From Grammothele lineata (Eukaryota > Basidiomycota > Agaricomycetes > Polyporales > Polyporaceae), in contig NDFF03000102.1 of the NCBI GenBank assembly GCA_002150815.3, forward strand, positions 1-64,000: a DNA stretch of 64,000 nucleotides, given 5' to 3'. The notes under the pieces were generated by a model, which was not told the origin of the DNA, searched no databases, and worked only from the letters and a program-made list of their open reading frames with translations. Both the position numbers and the translations under genes were made by a program. Positions 11,063 to 22,686 of this stretch are shown here, piece by piece. The first letter of the stretch is position 1. Every line of letters begins with the position of its first letter.

Positions 11063-14000
11063 CTATCTCGTAGATATGTGCATGGTGTCGAGGAGATTGC
11101 GCAATTGGTCGAGGGTGCGGTGACGTCCCAGCGTGTTAGTGTCGGACGCGAGGCAGCGTTGCACAAGGTTTACGCCTTGACGAAGCCTGCAAGCAAACGT
11201 AAAACCTTGAAGCTAAAAAAGCGGGGACTCTTACTTACTTTGTACGTCGTATCCGCTCCTGCACGATGCGCTTCATGCTAGCCGACTGCTGGCTCGCTTC
11301 CTCTAGCACGGATTCCGGGAGGCCGGCAAGACGCGCGCACTCCACACCGAACGAATCGGCGACGAGCCCGGGCTCGAGGCGGTACAGGAACGTCACGTCG
11401 CGGCGACCGTCGATCCGGGTCTCTTCCGTGAAACCCATGTGCATATTGCCGACGTCGGAGGGGAAGGCGCGCTCGAGATCCGTTGCGACTTGCGGATAGT
11501 GCGTGATGAAGAGCGTCTTGCACTTCACGTTCTCCACGAGGTGCTGCAGAACGGCGCTGGCGATGGCCATCTGAAACGCGCGTCAACGATTAGTTTTTGC
11601 CGGTGGAATGGAGATGGGAACTTACGCCGTCGAATGTAGACGTGCCACGGCCGAGCTCGTCCAGGACCACGAGGGTGTTGGAGGTTGCCATTTGGAGTAT
11701 ATCACTCGTCTCTTGCATTTCGACCATGAATGTAGACCGTCCTCGTGCCAGCTCATCGGATGCTGTCGATCGAGTAGGTCCACTAGTCCAACAATAGGAA
11801 ACAACACACTCACCACCCATACGTGTCAGTACACCATCCAGAAGACTGAGTCTCATGGACTCTGCGGGGACATATGACCCCACTTGCGCCATCTGTGACG
11901 TTGTTAGCCCGGCGATCATCTTTAGCCCGATCCAAATGACACTCACAATAGCACAAAGGGCGGTCATCCGTACGACGGAGCTCTTCCCGCCCATGTTCGG
12001 GCCCGTAATGATCTTATGCCTCGTCTCGCCCCCGCCCATCTGCAACGAGTTCGGGACAAAGGGGTCTGTCCGGATAGCCTCGATCATGGGATGACGCCCG
12101 TTCGCGATCTCGAGTACGTCGGCGTCGCCTTCCCCGCACTCAACGAACTGAGGCCGACAGTAGCCCTCCTGTGCCGCGACCTGCGCGAGGCTGAACAAGC
12201 AATCTGCAACGGCGAGCTTGTTCACAGCGTCACGGAGGAGCGCGTAGTGTTTCTCCGTGATCTCTTCGAGGAATGACAGGAATGCCTTGTGAGCGGCGAG
12301 GGCGAGTGCTTCTTTGTGTTGCGCGCGCTCTTGGAGCTTCGCGCGCACTTGCGGGGTGTGGTAGCGCCGCAGGTACTTGGTACTCGAGAGCAGGGTCCAG
12401 TTCGCGGGTATCTCACGTCGCTCGTCCTTCCGAAGTTCGACAACGTACTGAGGGGAGACGTCAGACGCATACTCTTCCGAGAGGACGGGTGAACGACTAA
12501 CCTCTTCCTGCATCCATGTGGTGTACTGTAAGGCCGGTTTTTTCAGTACTTTACGTATAGATTTCAACTCGTCGGCCAGCTCCGACTCCGTTATTTGTAT
12601 CCACTTCCCGAGCCAGGGAAGTCAGCATTCCCAACGTCAGAGGACAGTCGAGAGCAGCTTACAGAGTTCGTCTCATCCAAATCGGGGTACTTGTCCGGGT
12701 TCGTCCACATAGTCGCCTCGTTCCCCTCGGCAGCCTCGTCCATCTTCACCGCCGCCCACAGCTCGTTCACAGGCTCGAGCAGGCGCGGGAGTGCATCGAC
12801 GACCCCGGTCAGGAGGCGCGCCTTGAGCGCTGCCCCAGGCGTCGGTTGGCTGGGATGGGTGGGCGCGAACGCGGTCGCGACGCGACGGAAGGCGCGGAGG
12901 AGCGCGACGAGCTCCTGCGGGGTGCACTTGCCGTACTGGATCCGGCACAGGCCGCGCGCAAGGTCGGGCAGGCGGCGGAGGAGCTCGCGCAGCTGGGTGA
13001 GCTTGGGCGACTTGTTCGTGAGGATTTCTTCTACGGCGTCGGTGCGTTCGCGCAGAGCACTGAGGGGAGTGTGAGTCTTGGGTGCACGGAGGAGTGAGGT
13101 ACGTACTGTGGATCGATGAGCGGCTTCCCGACCCAGCTTCTGAGCAAACGCGCCCCGAACTTGGTCGAGGTCCGGTCGAGAACCCACATGAGCGACCCCC
13201 TTGTAGTATAATCGGTATCGTTACGGTAGATTTCTCTGTAACCGAGCCCTGTCAGTCTCTCGCCATGCGTGCGTAACTACCCGAACGAGTGTTTACAAAT
13301 TAGTGAGGGTGTTAGCGTTGAGTAACATGTGCGTGCGCTCCGTGAATTTGCCGAAGAAACGGGTTTCCCGGAGGACGTCTGCCACGTTGAACGAGGTAAG
13401 GTACTTGAGTGACTGCGCGAGAGCAATTACTACGAGCTTCGACATGTCTGTGATAGCAGCCATAAGGTCGCCTATGCGAGAATCTACTGAGTGAGGGCAT
13501 TCTAGACATGATAGAAGTCGGACTTACCCTTGTTGAAGCTCTCGGAAGCATTCGCGTGCTTCTCGGTATAGAACTTCGAGAGAAGCGCGAACGCGTCCGT
13601 GTAGACCATCTGCTTCGAGAATCGTTCAATTCGCAATCGATGTTCGGTGTGCGAATGTCTGTATCGTTCCTCAGATTCACCCATGTAATGGCATGAGGGG
13701 GCGAACGCGAACATACTCGGTGAAATGTTTGATCATTTTCTCCGTGGCACCGCTTAACGACTTGGTCGGGAGAAGCATCTCGTACGGCTTGGTATGGACC
13801 ATTCTAGTCTGTACCATTCGGACGATCAGGGCTCATTGAAGCTATCAAATCAGGACTTTCTTACCTCGAGCTCCGTCCTCATATGGTTATCTGCCGGCAT
13901 TGTCAGTTTCGAGAGCCTAGAGGGACAGGAAGGTAATTACCCTCAAAGTCGTCCCAAACGACATCGCCCGTGCTCGGGGAAATCGCGACCATGGCAAACA

Positions 14001-15290
14001 GTACCCTCTCGTCCGTCCCCATGCCACCTTTGGGCTCTTCTAGTAAGCACATCATGGGCGGCGAATTATTCGGATCTAGGTCGTCAGTCGAATTGAGATC
14101 GTCCACGAACCTGAGAGGTCTAGTTCAGCATGCGGCGTCGTCGCAACAAGCGGACTGTAACAGACGTTGCAGCGGTGTAGAGATGCGTCACCTCGCGCGC
14201 GAAGAGCTCATTTCGGTTGTCACCGGCTTTCTTCAACGCCGCCGTCTCCGTTTGCTCAACGATGCCGACTTTGTATCCTTGCGAAAGCAGCCTGACAGGT
14301 ATGAATGAAAGGTAAGACTGACAGGGAGGCTGGCTTACTTCTTCATATGGACTGCTTTCCTATGAAGCGGTATCATAGATGTTAATAGGTTGCGCTTCGG
14401 AAAGCACATAATGCCAAGCTCCTTGGAGGCTATCTGTGTCGAAGTTGAGACATAGCACAACTATGTATGACACGTAACGGACCCTTGCATCCTCCTCAAA
14501 GAACAGCATCTTGTAGCCAGACTGAATCATGAGCACCGTGCCAGTGTGCTTTGCTCTCAGCTCTCGTACCTGAAAACGCTCAACCGAAGAATAACAGAAG
14601 TAGACCCCATACACGTACTTGCAGCTCAAACGGAGTGTAGGGTTGCCCACTGGGTCCTATTTCCTCTACCTTCCGAGAGCGAGCTGCACTAGCTTGACTC
14701 GCGGCGGGTTTCTTCGCCGTGCTCTTGCCCTTCTTACTCGTCGAGCTTGCGAACATGCTCATCAGCTCACCAAACTTCTTGTCTGATGCCTCCTTCTCGT
14801 CCTCTGACGGTGGTTGATCGACCTCCGGAACCTCCTCCACGTCGGACGAAGGAGCCGTCGAGTCGGTGGCAGGTGGCCCCCTGACGAGGACGTTATCGCT
14901 GCCCAGCAGAATCCTCTTTGCCCGCTCGTGTGTACGGCGCTGCAGCTCATCCTCCGCGGCTTGTGACGCCTTGGAAGGCGACGCAGGGTCGAAACGCCAT
15001 TGTTCAGCTTGTCCTCCGCTCTTTGGCGCAGGCTTCGCAGACTTCTTCGGAGTCACGTCGCATTTCTGCCGGGTAAAGAAGCCGCTGGCAGTCTTTTGTC
15101 TTTTTGGAGGAGGCGGATGGTCGCCGTCATCGGAGTCGAGGGTCAGGTCGATAGGAGAGCTCCCTCTCTTGGATTGGGTAGCTTTGGGTAGCTGCGAGCT
15201 AGAGCCTTGCGTGCCTTGGCTCTGCGAGAAGTATGCTGAGATAGTTGCTTGTGTGTTCTTGCTTGAAGACTTTGGCTGAGAGATAGGCAT
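11063..15290 (-). CDS. MSH3: DNA mismatch repair protein MSH3
   Basis: MutS-beta subunit, which with MSH2 recognises insertion/deletion loops. Seventeen exons join in phase: 15290-14619, 14569-14483, 14433-14339, 14291-14166, 14110-13941, 13890-13865, 13808-13717, 13658-13528, 13471-13297, 13235-13107, 13059-12663, 12603-12502, 12447-11947, 11892-11814, 11762-11626, 11570-11239, 11186-11063 (about 1124 aa). The N-terminus has a canonical PIP box, QATISAYF, for PCNA binding, followed by a disordered nuclear-type region. The mismatch-binding domain begins PYTPFELQ and continues [13 protein letters not shown] and [18 protein letters not shown]. The ATPase has Walker [17 protein letters not shown], Walker [17 protein letters not shown], and ITHYPQV. 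MSH3 rather than MSH6 is indicated by the YTPFELQ/GYKMLFF context. The start is the first ATG; an upstream in-frame TTG is ignored. Exon 12's 5' edge is the least certain. Confidence 0.92.
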
Positions 15291-15945
15291 GTAATCCAAG
15301 CTAGAGGAAAACTAGACGAGACAGCGGGCTGTGGGCGTCGTGGCCACGCGGGGAAAGCCTGAAGACGAGTGCAGACGCCCGAGTGGCGCTCGGGAGACGC
15401 GCCTCGATCGCGTCGTCGTCACGCGTAACGCGTCTGAATCTCGCGTCGGATCACGTGCGTCAGCGCTCCGTCACCGAGCGGAGAGATCTCAGAGCATTGT
15501 CCCTGAAGCTGAAGCTGAAGTCTCCTCGAAGCCTCATCACCGTACCATCGTGCATGGTGTTAGCTGCCGTGCAACATTCGAAAGATTACAAGCCGTTCAT
15601 CACGAGTAACTAGCAGTTCATCACGAGTAACTTCCCAGCACCATGGCGGCGTGCACTGTTTAACTGCTAGTAGATTGTGCAAACGCGATGTATGTAGTAT
15701 GTCTCAATTGTAGTGCATGGCAAGACCGATAGAGCAATGGCAATGGGTAGTTATATGGTAACGGATCTAGGTGTATGATAGAAGCAATGGTGTACTGCTG
15801 GAATGCGACGCGATGGGTCCCGACATGAGAATCAAGGCACGACCAGTGTCCTCAACCCGCCTATAGAATGATGAGGAAAGTAGCGAACTATAAGATAGGA
15901 TAGCGATACAGCAGGATAGCATGGAGACATAACAACACGAACGCG
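15291..15945. other. Intergenic between MSH3 and upstream gene
   Basis: No gene seen. It serves as the MSH3 promoter region and the 3' region of the upstream minus-strand gene. It contains a 21-bp tandem direct repeat (15591-15632). Confidence 0.6.
15591..15632. repeat. Two-copy 21-bp tandem repeat
   Basis: Copies at 15591-15611 and 15612-15632 share the core GTTCATCACGAGTAACT and differ at one base near the unit start (AGCC versus AGCA). It lies about 300 bp upstream of the MSH3 start. Function unknown. Confidence 0.8.
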
Positions 15946-16789
15946 TCAGTCAAAGTGCATATAATGACCTTTCACTCGCATCCGACACTGTTCGCAGTCT
16001 GCGCGAGGGCCCATAGTGAAACGTTGCTTCCTGGTTCCGGTGGGGCTCTGGGGAGGGGGTCTGAGTTGCTCATCTTGATGCATAAACGTAGAGGAAGACG
16101 TTGAATCCTGAGGAGGGTACGCAGACTCAAATTGGTGGTAAGTGAGAGGTAAGGGGTCGAAGGAGGTTTGCGGGAGCTGCACTGGGGACGGAGTCGCGTT
16201 TTGAATCTGGATGAGGGGTATGTGGAGTAGGCTTGGACTTGGATACTGAGGGGGAGTTGCGGTAGGCGTGTGATAACTGTCCGGGGGGCGGAGGAAGTGG
16301 GATTGGGGCATTGGCGGGAGAGCGGACGGGGAGGTTTGTGGGGAGACGGGCATGGAGTTCTCGTCCGCGGGCTACATCGACCCCGAACGGGATGAAAACT
16401 CGCGAAGGGGTGTAAGTCAGAGAAACTCACCATGGACTCGTCGTGCATGACCTCATCTTTTCGCACTTCCTCCGGTTGACTGACTGGAGTATTGAATCCG
16501 CTGCCGGCAAGCGAGGGGCTCTCTAGACGGAGGCCTTCCGTTTGGGATACCCAGTCTTCTGAGCGGCCACGGACAATGGGGAGGATAGACGGTATGGGAA
16601 CACTCGTGTCATAGCCACTTGCAGCACGTTTCTGAGAATGCAGTGGCGTGAATCAGCGCGATACATGCTACACTTTGCCAGAGTGAAACGCACCGAGGCG
16701 CGGTCGTAGTGGGAAGGTGACGAGGGAGAGCGCGCGCGTTTCGTGCTTGAGCGCGTGCGATAGTGTACGGGGGGCATGTCGACCTCCAT
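15946..16789 (-). CDS. Hypothetical Pro-rich protein with C-terminal CxxC...HxxH motif
   Basis: Three exons join in phase 0: 16789-16694, a second ending at the donor after DEVMHDESM (about 16429), and a last exon entered at PADENSMPVSPQ (about 16375) and ending at TGA 15946. The N-terminus is basic and Ser-rich (RTRSSTKRARSPSSPSH), consistent with a nuclear localisation signal. The middle is a low-complexity Pro/Ser/Gln region. The C-terminus, ADCEQCRMRVKGHYMHFD, has C-x2-C-x6-H-x2-H spacing and looks like a small zinc-binding end. I do not recognise a named family. The clean splice phases and compact terminal motif support a real gene. A nuclear DNA- or protein-binding role is only an inference. 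Confidence 0.55.
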
Positions 16790-17732
16790 GTCGCAACCAA
16801 GCGCGCAGAATATGAGACAGTCGTGTTATCCGGAAGGAAGCACCCCGCGTAACGTAAAGAGGTGGAAGCGGTGCGAAGGCCTTGAAGGACAGCTTCGGAG
16901 AACGGGGAGGTCTTGGATGGGTCTGCAGATGTGAGCAAGCTCTTGAAGCAAAAGTGTCGCAATCGACAGACGCAGATAACGAGCAGCAGACGATGGGCAA
17001 GGGGACCACCTAGGCTCGGCCTCGGCACAGTGCCAGAAGTCAAAGGGTTGAGCAAGCGCCGGGGCGAGACCCGTAGAAATACTCTTCGGTGGCAGTGCCG
17101 TGCCTCGCTGCCGTTCCACGTGGATGAGGCGCTTGCCGATGTATATTGTCGATCATGACCGGGCCCAAGCACGTTTGCTCTCGACGTCTTTTGTCCTCCT
17201 CGCCCTTGACAACCCACGACGACGGCTGGTCTCAGACGTGGTCTTCGGTCGATCAATGCACGATAATGGAGCGCGTGACCACGACCAAGCATTATGTGTG
17301 CTGCCATCTTCCGAAGTTCTCAGGATTGCCAACGGAGTCTTTCAACTTCGGTCATTGTACAGTGTACACGTATGCGGGAGGCTACAATCAAGAGGATCAG
17401 TAGGCCTGTCGGCTGTTCAGAGAAAGCACCCCGCTCGTCATTTTGCACTCCGAACCCGCACTGTACTCCATATGATGCTCTCACTTTCACCGATCCTCAC
17501 TATCAGTGTACGCTCCAAGGCGGTTTAGCACGAGTAACACATGTATGAACAATTCGTTTCTACTTCTACATCTTTTCTACAAACAAGCCAAGCTAATCGA
17601 GAGCTATATCACAGAATTTCCAGATCCAGCAGCGTACGGAACGCGAGACAAGAACAAGTACATCGAGTATTAGTACAACACCTCCGTTTTCCAAGACCAC
17701 TCCAGATGTAGCGCATACAAGAAAAAACCGGG
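16790..17732. other. Intergenic
   Basis: No supported gene. A 232-aa minus frame covering 16609-17307 overlaps the real exons of the neighbouring gene in another frame and lacks recognisable motifs. The region separates the 3' end of the trehalose phosphorylase gene from the start of the CxxC gene. Confidence 0.6.
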
Positions 17733-20700
17733 CTAGCCCTGGACGTTAAGCCCCGCCCGGGGCAAGCGCGGCTCGCCCTCCTCGTACGGCTCCCCGCACT
17801 CCGTGCGCATCATATCATTAATCCACGCGCCCTTCGGCTGGAGCTTCGCCCCGCGCGAGACGTACATAACCGCGAGGTACATCCACGCCGCCGCGTTCCC
17901 GACCGTGCTCACCTCGTCCGAGACGTGCGTGCGCGCGTACTCGGACATGCGCTCGAAGAGCTCGTCGTCCGTGTACAGGTCGAACATGTGCGCCGCGACC
18001 GCCGCGTTGTCGCCCGGCTCGCAGAGGTAGCCGGACTGCCCGTCCACGATCTGCAACGGGATGCCGCCCGTGCGCGAGGCGATGACGGGCTTGCCGGCGT
18101 GGAGGGCTTCGGAGACTTTGACCTCGAAGCCTTCGCGCGTGGAGAGTTGGAGTGCAAACTTGGCGTTCTCCATGAGCGCGTTGAGCACTGGGATCAGGAA
18201 CGTGAGCACGATTCTCGTGAAGGCGGACCAGGGGGGTACGTACGCTGGTCGCTGGGCGGGCAACGCATGACGACATAATCCTTCGCGTACTCCGCGTAAC
18301 GGCCATGAATGAGCTGAATAACCTGGTCGTAGATGATGCTCGCATCAGGGTCATCGACCGCGCCGTGGCCACAGATGAGCATCTGCGGCGGCTCGACGTC
18401 GGGCGCCTTCTCCGCGAGGAGCTTGCGGAAACGCGCGTAGGCGTCGACGAGGTTGTCGATGCCCTTGGACGGGTCGAAGCGCGCGATCTGCACGAGGTAG
18501 TCGCGCATCGGCCACCCGAGCTCGGTCATCTTCTCCTTGGTGCAGAGCGAGCGGAACTCGCCCATGTAGAACTGCGAGTCCCAGTCGTTGAGGTGCTTGT
18601 TGAGACCGTCGAGCCTGTGACACGCATCTGTAAGTCGCGGCGGTCATGGCGCGACGACGAGAGGCACGTACCAGTCGGTTGCGGCCCCGAGGAGCGCCAG
18701 CTTCTCCGCCGGGACGTCGCTCGGCACGAACTTGTTGACGGGGTGGGAGATGAACATGTCCGCGTGCTGGATGTTGTTCCAGAGGTACTTCCAGACCTCC
18801 TCCTGGGGCGAACCCGCGACGTGCACGAGGTCGCTGCGGATCTCGATGTGGGAACGGTAGACGATGGGCAGCTCCGGGCGCACGCGCTTGATGAGAGGGA
18901 TGAGACCGGGCATCTGCGGGTCATCTATACGAGTACGAGAGGTAGCCAAATCAGCTCGAAGTCCGTTTCGCTGCACGAGAGGAAGACGACTGACCGATGA
19001 AGGCGATGTCAACGCCGCCCGGGGCGAGCGGGCCACCCTCGGCGGTCCAGCGAAGACCGTTCTTGAGGATCCAGGCATCGAAGTTGTCCTTCGCCTCCTG
19101 CGTCAGACGGAGGTTGGGGTCCGCCACGCCTTGGAGGATGTTGTGGTTGTTCTTCGTCGTCCGGAAGACGCTCGGGGACGGGTTCGGCACGTACCTACGA
19201 GAACGGGTTAGCTCGGCGTCCGTAGAGGAGCTCGCACGATGATCAGGATCGGGCCAGCGCTTTCGCGCGATTGGACGATTGCGCGGCGCGTCCCGCACGG
19301 GAAGTTGCAGAATGAGATGAGAGAAGTGAGGCCAGCACTCACCATGCGCAGTCCACGTCGAGAAGGGCGAGGAAACGGATGAGCGCGTGACGCATCTAGA
19401 GCACATTCAGCCTCAGGGTCGCCATTCAGTAGTATTTTTGACTCACAAGGGCCACACCACCTGTGAGAAACAGCGAAAGGGAGACCAATCAGCAAAAGCC
19501 CGAGCAAGAGGACGAAGGGAAGGGAGATTAGATTGCGGGGTAAGGCGCTCAGGCCATCAACCCCGCAAATGCGGGGTAATCACATGCTAGCTGCGATCGA
19601 AGTCTTCCCGGACGGATCGGGAAGGCTACGCGAAGCACCAGCAAGAGCGCGAAAACGGCCGCGTTTGCTTATGCGTAGAACATTGACACTCACCTCCCTG
19701 AGGCGTTGACGAGAAAAAGCCGATCTTGATCTTTTTCTCGCGAAGCTCATCTGCCAGCTTGATCACGGAGTTCCACGTCCCCTTGTGCACCGAGTTCTTG
19801 TAAACGTCGATGTCGTCGATGAGGTGAATCTTCCCGCCGGCGTCGACGGCGACCTGGTTGCGGGCGGCGATCGAAAGACGGGGGTTGTTGCCGGGGCCGA
19901 AGTACATGATACATTTGCGGGCCGCAGAGTCGGCCTGTTCATCGACCGTCCTGGGGATCGGGAGCTTGTTCTGGGCGGCGCTCGCGGTCAGCTGTGAGGC
20001 GTGGCCGCCGGGAAGCTGCGCAGGGTCGTAGTAGACCGTCGGCGTTTCGGCCCCGGACGGGACGTAGGAACCGGTGGTGGAGGAGATGCGGTGTTTGACG
20101 TTCGGGCGTGTCACGGAGTCGGTGTGGAAGGGCTTGATGTTGAACACGATCGGGACGATGTCCAAGTCCATCCAGAGCCGGGTGCACAGATTGGGTGCCT
20201 AGAAGGGAGGATCGAGAACGTTCAGCTAGGTTCGACAATAGAGATACGGCGCAGTCCGGAATCGATAGTGCAAAAGCGAAAATGTCGCGGCTTCGCGTGC
20301 TCGTCCCCAGGGATCTAAACGTAGAATCGGTAATTCGAAAACTCGACGATCGTGTCCAGAGTGCGCAGATCTCACGGAGAGCACGGGAAGAGCGCGCTTC
20401 TTTCCGACGAGCGTTTGAGATTGAGAATCTAGCGAGGACCCTTCCCGATTACGGGCTGCGAGAGTCCGGAGGGCCGCTCTAAGAGCCTATTGGTCGCGAA
20501 GTCGGACCCGATTCCCAAAAAAACTTTTGACTCCAGAAGCAAACCGAACAGACCGGTAGTAGACTTTGATGAGCCAAAGACTCACCTCTCTGAGCAGGGC
20601 GACAGTGACACCGGCGCCGAGGAACTTGCACATGTGCTCGGTCGAGAACTTGCGGAGGACCTCGAGGACATGCTTCTCGATCTCGGTCGCCTGGGCCTCG

Positions 20701-21007
20701 GGGTTGTTGCCCTTGTAGGGGATCGTGGAAGAGGCAAAGTCGGTGTTGTAGACGGAATCGTGGATGGAGATGGCAATCTCGTAATTGGTATTGTTGTTGA
20801 CTACCGCACCTGCGATACCGGCCCACATGGGCTATATGCGTCGGCATTGGGGAATGATTAGGGCGGGTTGGGGACGAAGGAACTGGTGGGGCGCACCGTG
20901 AGACTGGAGTAGCCGGTGACATTGGGCCGCTTGGAGGATACGACGCTTGAGAGCCTGCGACGGACGGCGTCGGATGGTTTGGACTGGAACTGGTGAGGCG
21001 GGGCCAT
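17733..21007 (-). CDS. Trehalose phosphorylase (configuration-retaining, fungal type)
   Basis: Cytosolic enzyme converting trehalose plus phosphate reversibly to alpha-glucose-1-phosphate and glucose (EC 2.4.1.231, GT4 fold). Nine exons join in phase: 21007-20897, 20831-20586, 20198-19694, 19460-19447, 19395-19343, 19194-18995, 18924-18672, 18614-18244, 18187-17733, giving about 735 aa, the usual size of basidiomycete enzymes. The N-terminus MAPPHQFQSKPSDAVRRRL, the core PMWAGIAGAVVNNN and GSYVPSGAETPTVY are typical. The C-terminal domain holds the GT4 E-x7-E element EGFEVKVSEALHAGKPVIAS. Exon 4 is a 14-nt micro-exon that restores the conserved GGGVALMRH. The start follows a TATATAA box by about 53 nt. 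Basidiomycetes use this enzyme in storage-sugar turnover. Identity is very secure. Confidence 0.95.
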
Positions 21008-21059
21008 GGCGGAGAGAGGGGACGGACGGGAGGAGGAGAGAAGGGGGAGACAGCGGAGA

Positions 21060-21066
21060 TTATATA
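21060..21066 (-). promoter_or_regulatory. TATA box of trehalose phosphorylase gene
   Basis: TATATAA on the minus strand, 53 nt upstream of the ATG at 21007, in an otherwise purine/GC-rich leader. The position would give a short 5' UTR of roughly 20-25 nt. Confidence 0.6.
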
Positions 21067-22686
21067 GAGAGTGGGCGAGGGGCGTGCGAGGGCTTGCGGA
21101 GGAAGAAAGCACTGAGGCCCACCTGGGCGGGAACATGCGCAGATGGGAGCCAAGCTCCAGGCTCTTGTCTCGCCCCGGACAACCATCGCAGAGCGCCGCA
21201 GACCTCTCCCGCGTCTCCCCCGTGAGGCGAGCGCCCGCCCCTGCCGATCCCGACATACCAGACCCTCCAGCCTTACGTCATCCTACTCACCTCCCTATCC
21301 TCGCGCGGATCCGCCTGCGCTGCTCGCGCTTTCAAGTGCCTCCGTTTCCCTCAGAGCGAGCCCTATCGAGGGACGACGACTCCTAGAATGGGACCGCGCG
21401 TTTACGCAGTCCCACCGACCTCCTGCTTCTCGACTGCTTGGGAATTTCTGCCCGAAAGGCAGCCCCCTTCGCTGTCCCCCGTGAGGTCATGCGTCCAGCG
21501 CGTCCCCAACGCGCCTCTCTCGAGCAACTCATTCGCCTACCGGCGGTGCCTGCTTCTTCCAAGCCGTCCGCCCATCTCCACGTTCCATGAGAACCCCCAC
21601 GATCTAACTCCCTTGCCACTCTCCTCTCCGAGTCGCTGCATGCATCATTTCCGCCTCTGCTCCCGTCCACCGTGGCGTCCGGCGCACGCTCCGTTTCCAC
21701 CTATCTCCACCTCTTCGCGATCGCAGTGGCCACCAAGAAGCCCCTGCCGCATCCCCTCATCATCGCCCCCTCCGGTCTACTGACTCTCTTTACGCCGACG
21801 CGCGCGGGGGGAAGTCGCGTTGTCTTTCACGCGCGACGTGCGCTGCACAGTGGAAGACGCGCGCCGTGTCAAGTCAAACCGTGCCCCATTCGAACGGGGT
21901 GTGTGTGCACGTCTCTTCCAAGATCCGCCTTCGCCTTCTCCCGTGTCGTAATCGACCGTTCAGGCGGGTCGCTGTGGCCGACCACGCGCACTGTCCCTCC
22001 GGGCCAGCGTGCGACGACGCCCCGCATTCTGCACTAGCGTGCCCTTGTCGTTCGCGCGCAGAGAGCCGGGCGGGATTTCCACATTCGCACCGGCCACCGT
22101 AGCTAACGGGTCCATAATGAATTGTCGTCGCAGTGCCCAATGAGCTTCAGGCCTCATGCGCCTGCCAGTACTGAGCCTCATCTTGAGCCTCTCCGCGGCG
22201 CGTGACCGACGCGTTATGTCACAGCGCGTCGTGGTTGGCTGTGCGCGGTCTAAACGCGTCCATCGATCATCGCAAACATCTCTGCGCATGTCGCCTAGAC
22301 CCGCGCCGATCCAGTCGAGCTCGTCCAGACGACCTTCGACCTTCGAGACCTTTCAAGCTGGCCGCATGGATCACCAACTAGCGGGAAACGTGTTCACCGC
22401 CATCAGGGGTGAGGATATGGGATAGTTCACGGATGACGTCGGTTTTTGAGAGTCGAGACGAAGATTTTGAGGTGTCTTGCACACGCAAGCTCTGGGCTCA
22501 GGACCACCCTACCGCCGGGAGGACGTCCTCGGCGACCCCAGCAGTCGTGCGCATGGCATCCGAGCGATTCTAGTATTCTGCAAGAACGAGTATACAATAC
22601 AGATTAAGGGTATACAATACGGCATACGTACGAATAGAAGCCCGCCCGCGTGGGATCGCAGTCGTAGACACATAGGAAGGCAAGAT
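21067..22686. other. Long intergenic region upstream of trehalose phosphorylase
   Basis: About 1.6 kb with no supported gene on either strand. Open frames are short, Pro/Ser/Arg-rich and lack motifs. It probably holds the upstream control region of the trehalose phosphorylase gene and the 3' end of the TFIIB-like gene. Confidence 0.5.

Noticed and set aside
13502..13714. Direct splice of MSH3 exon 8 at CTGAG (reading ERYRHSH)
   Set aside because: That acceptor gives the wrong phase from exon 7; the downstream ACAG acceptor (exon start 13658) keeps the frame.
16609..17307. 232-aa minus-strand open frame
   Set aside because: Overlaps the first exon and intron of the CxxC-motif gene in another frame and has no motifs.
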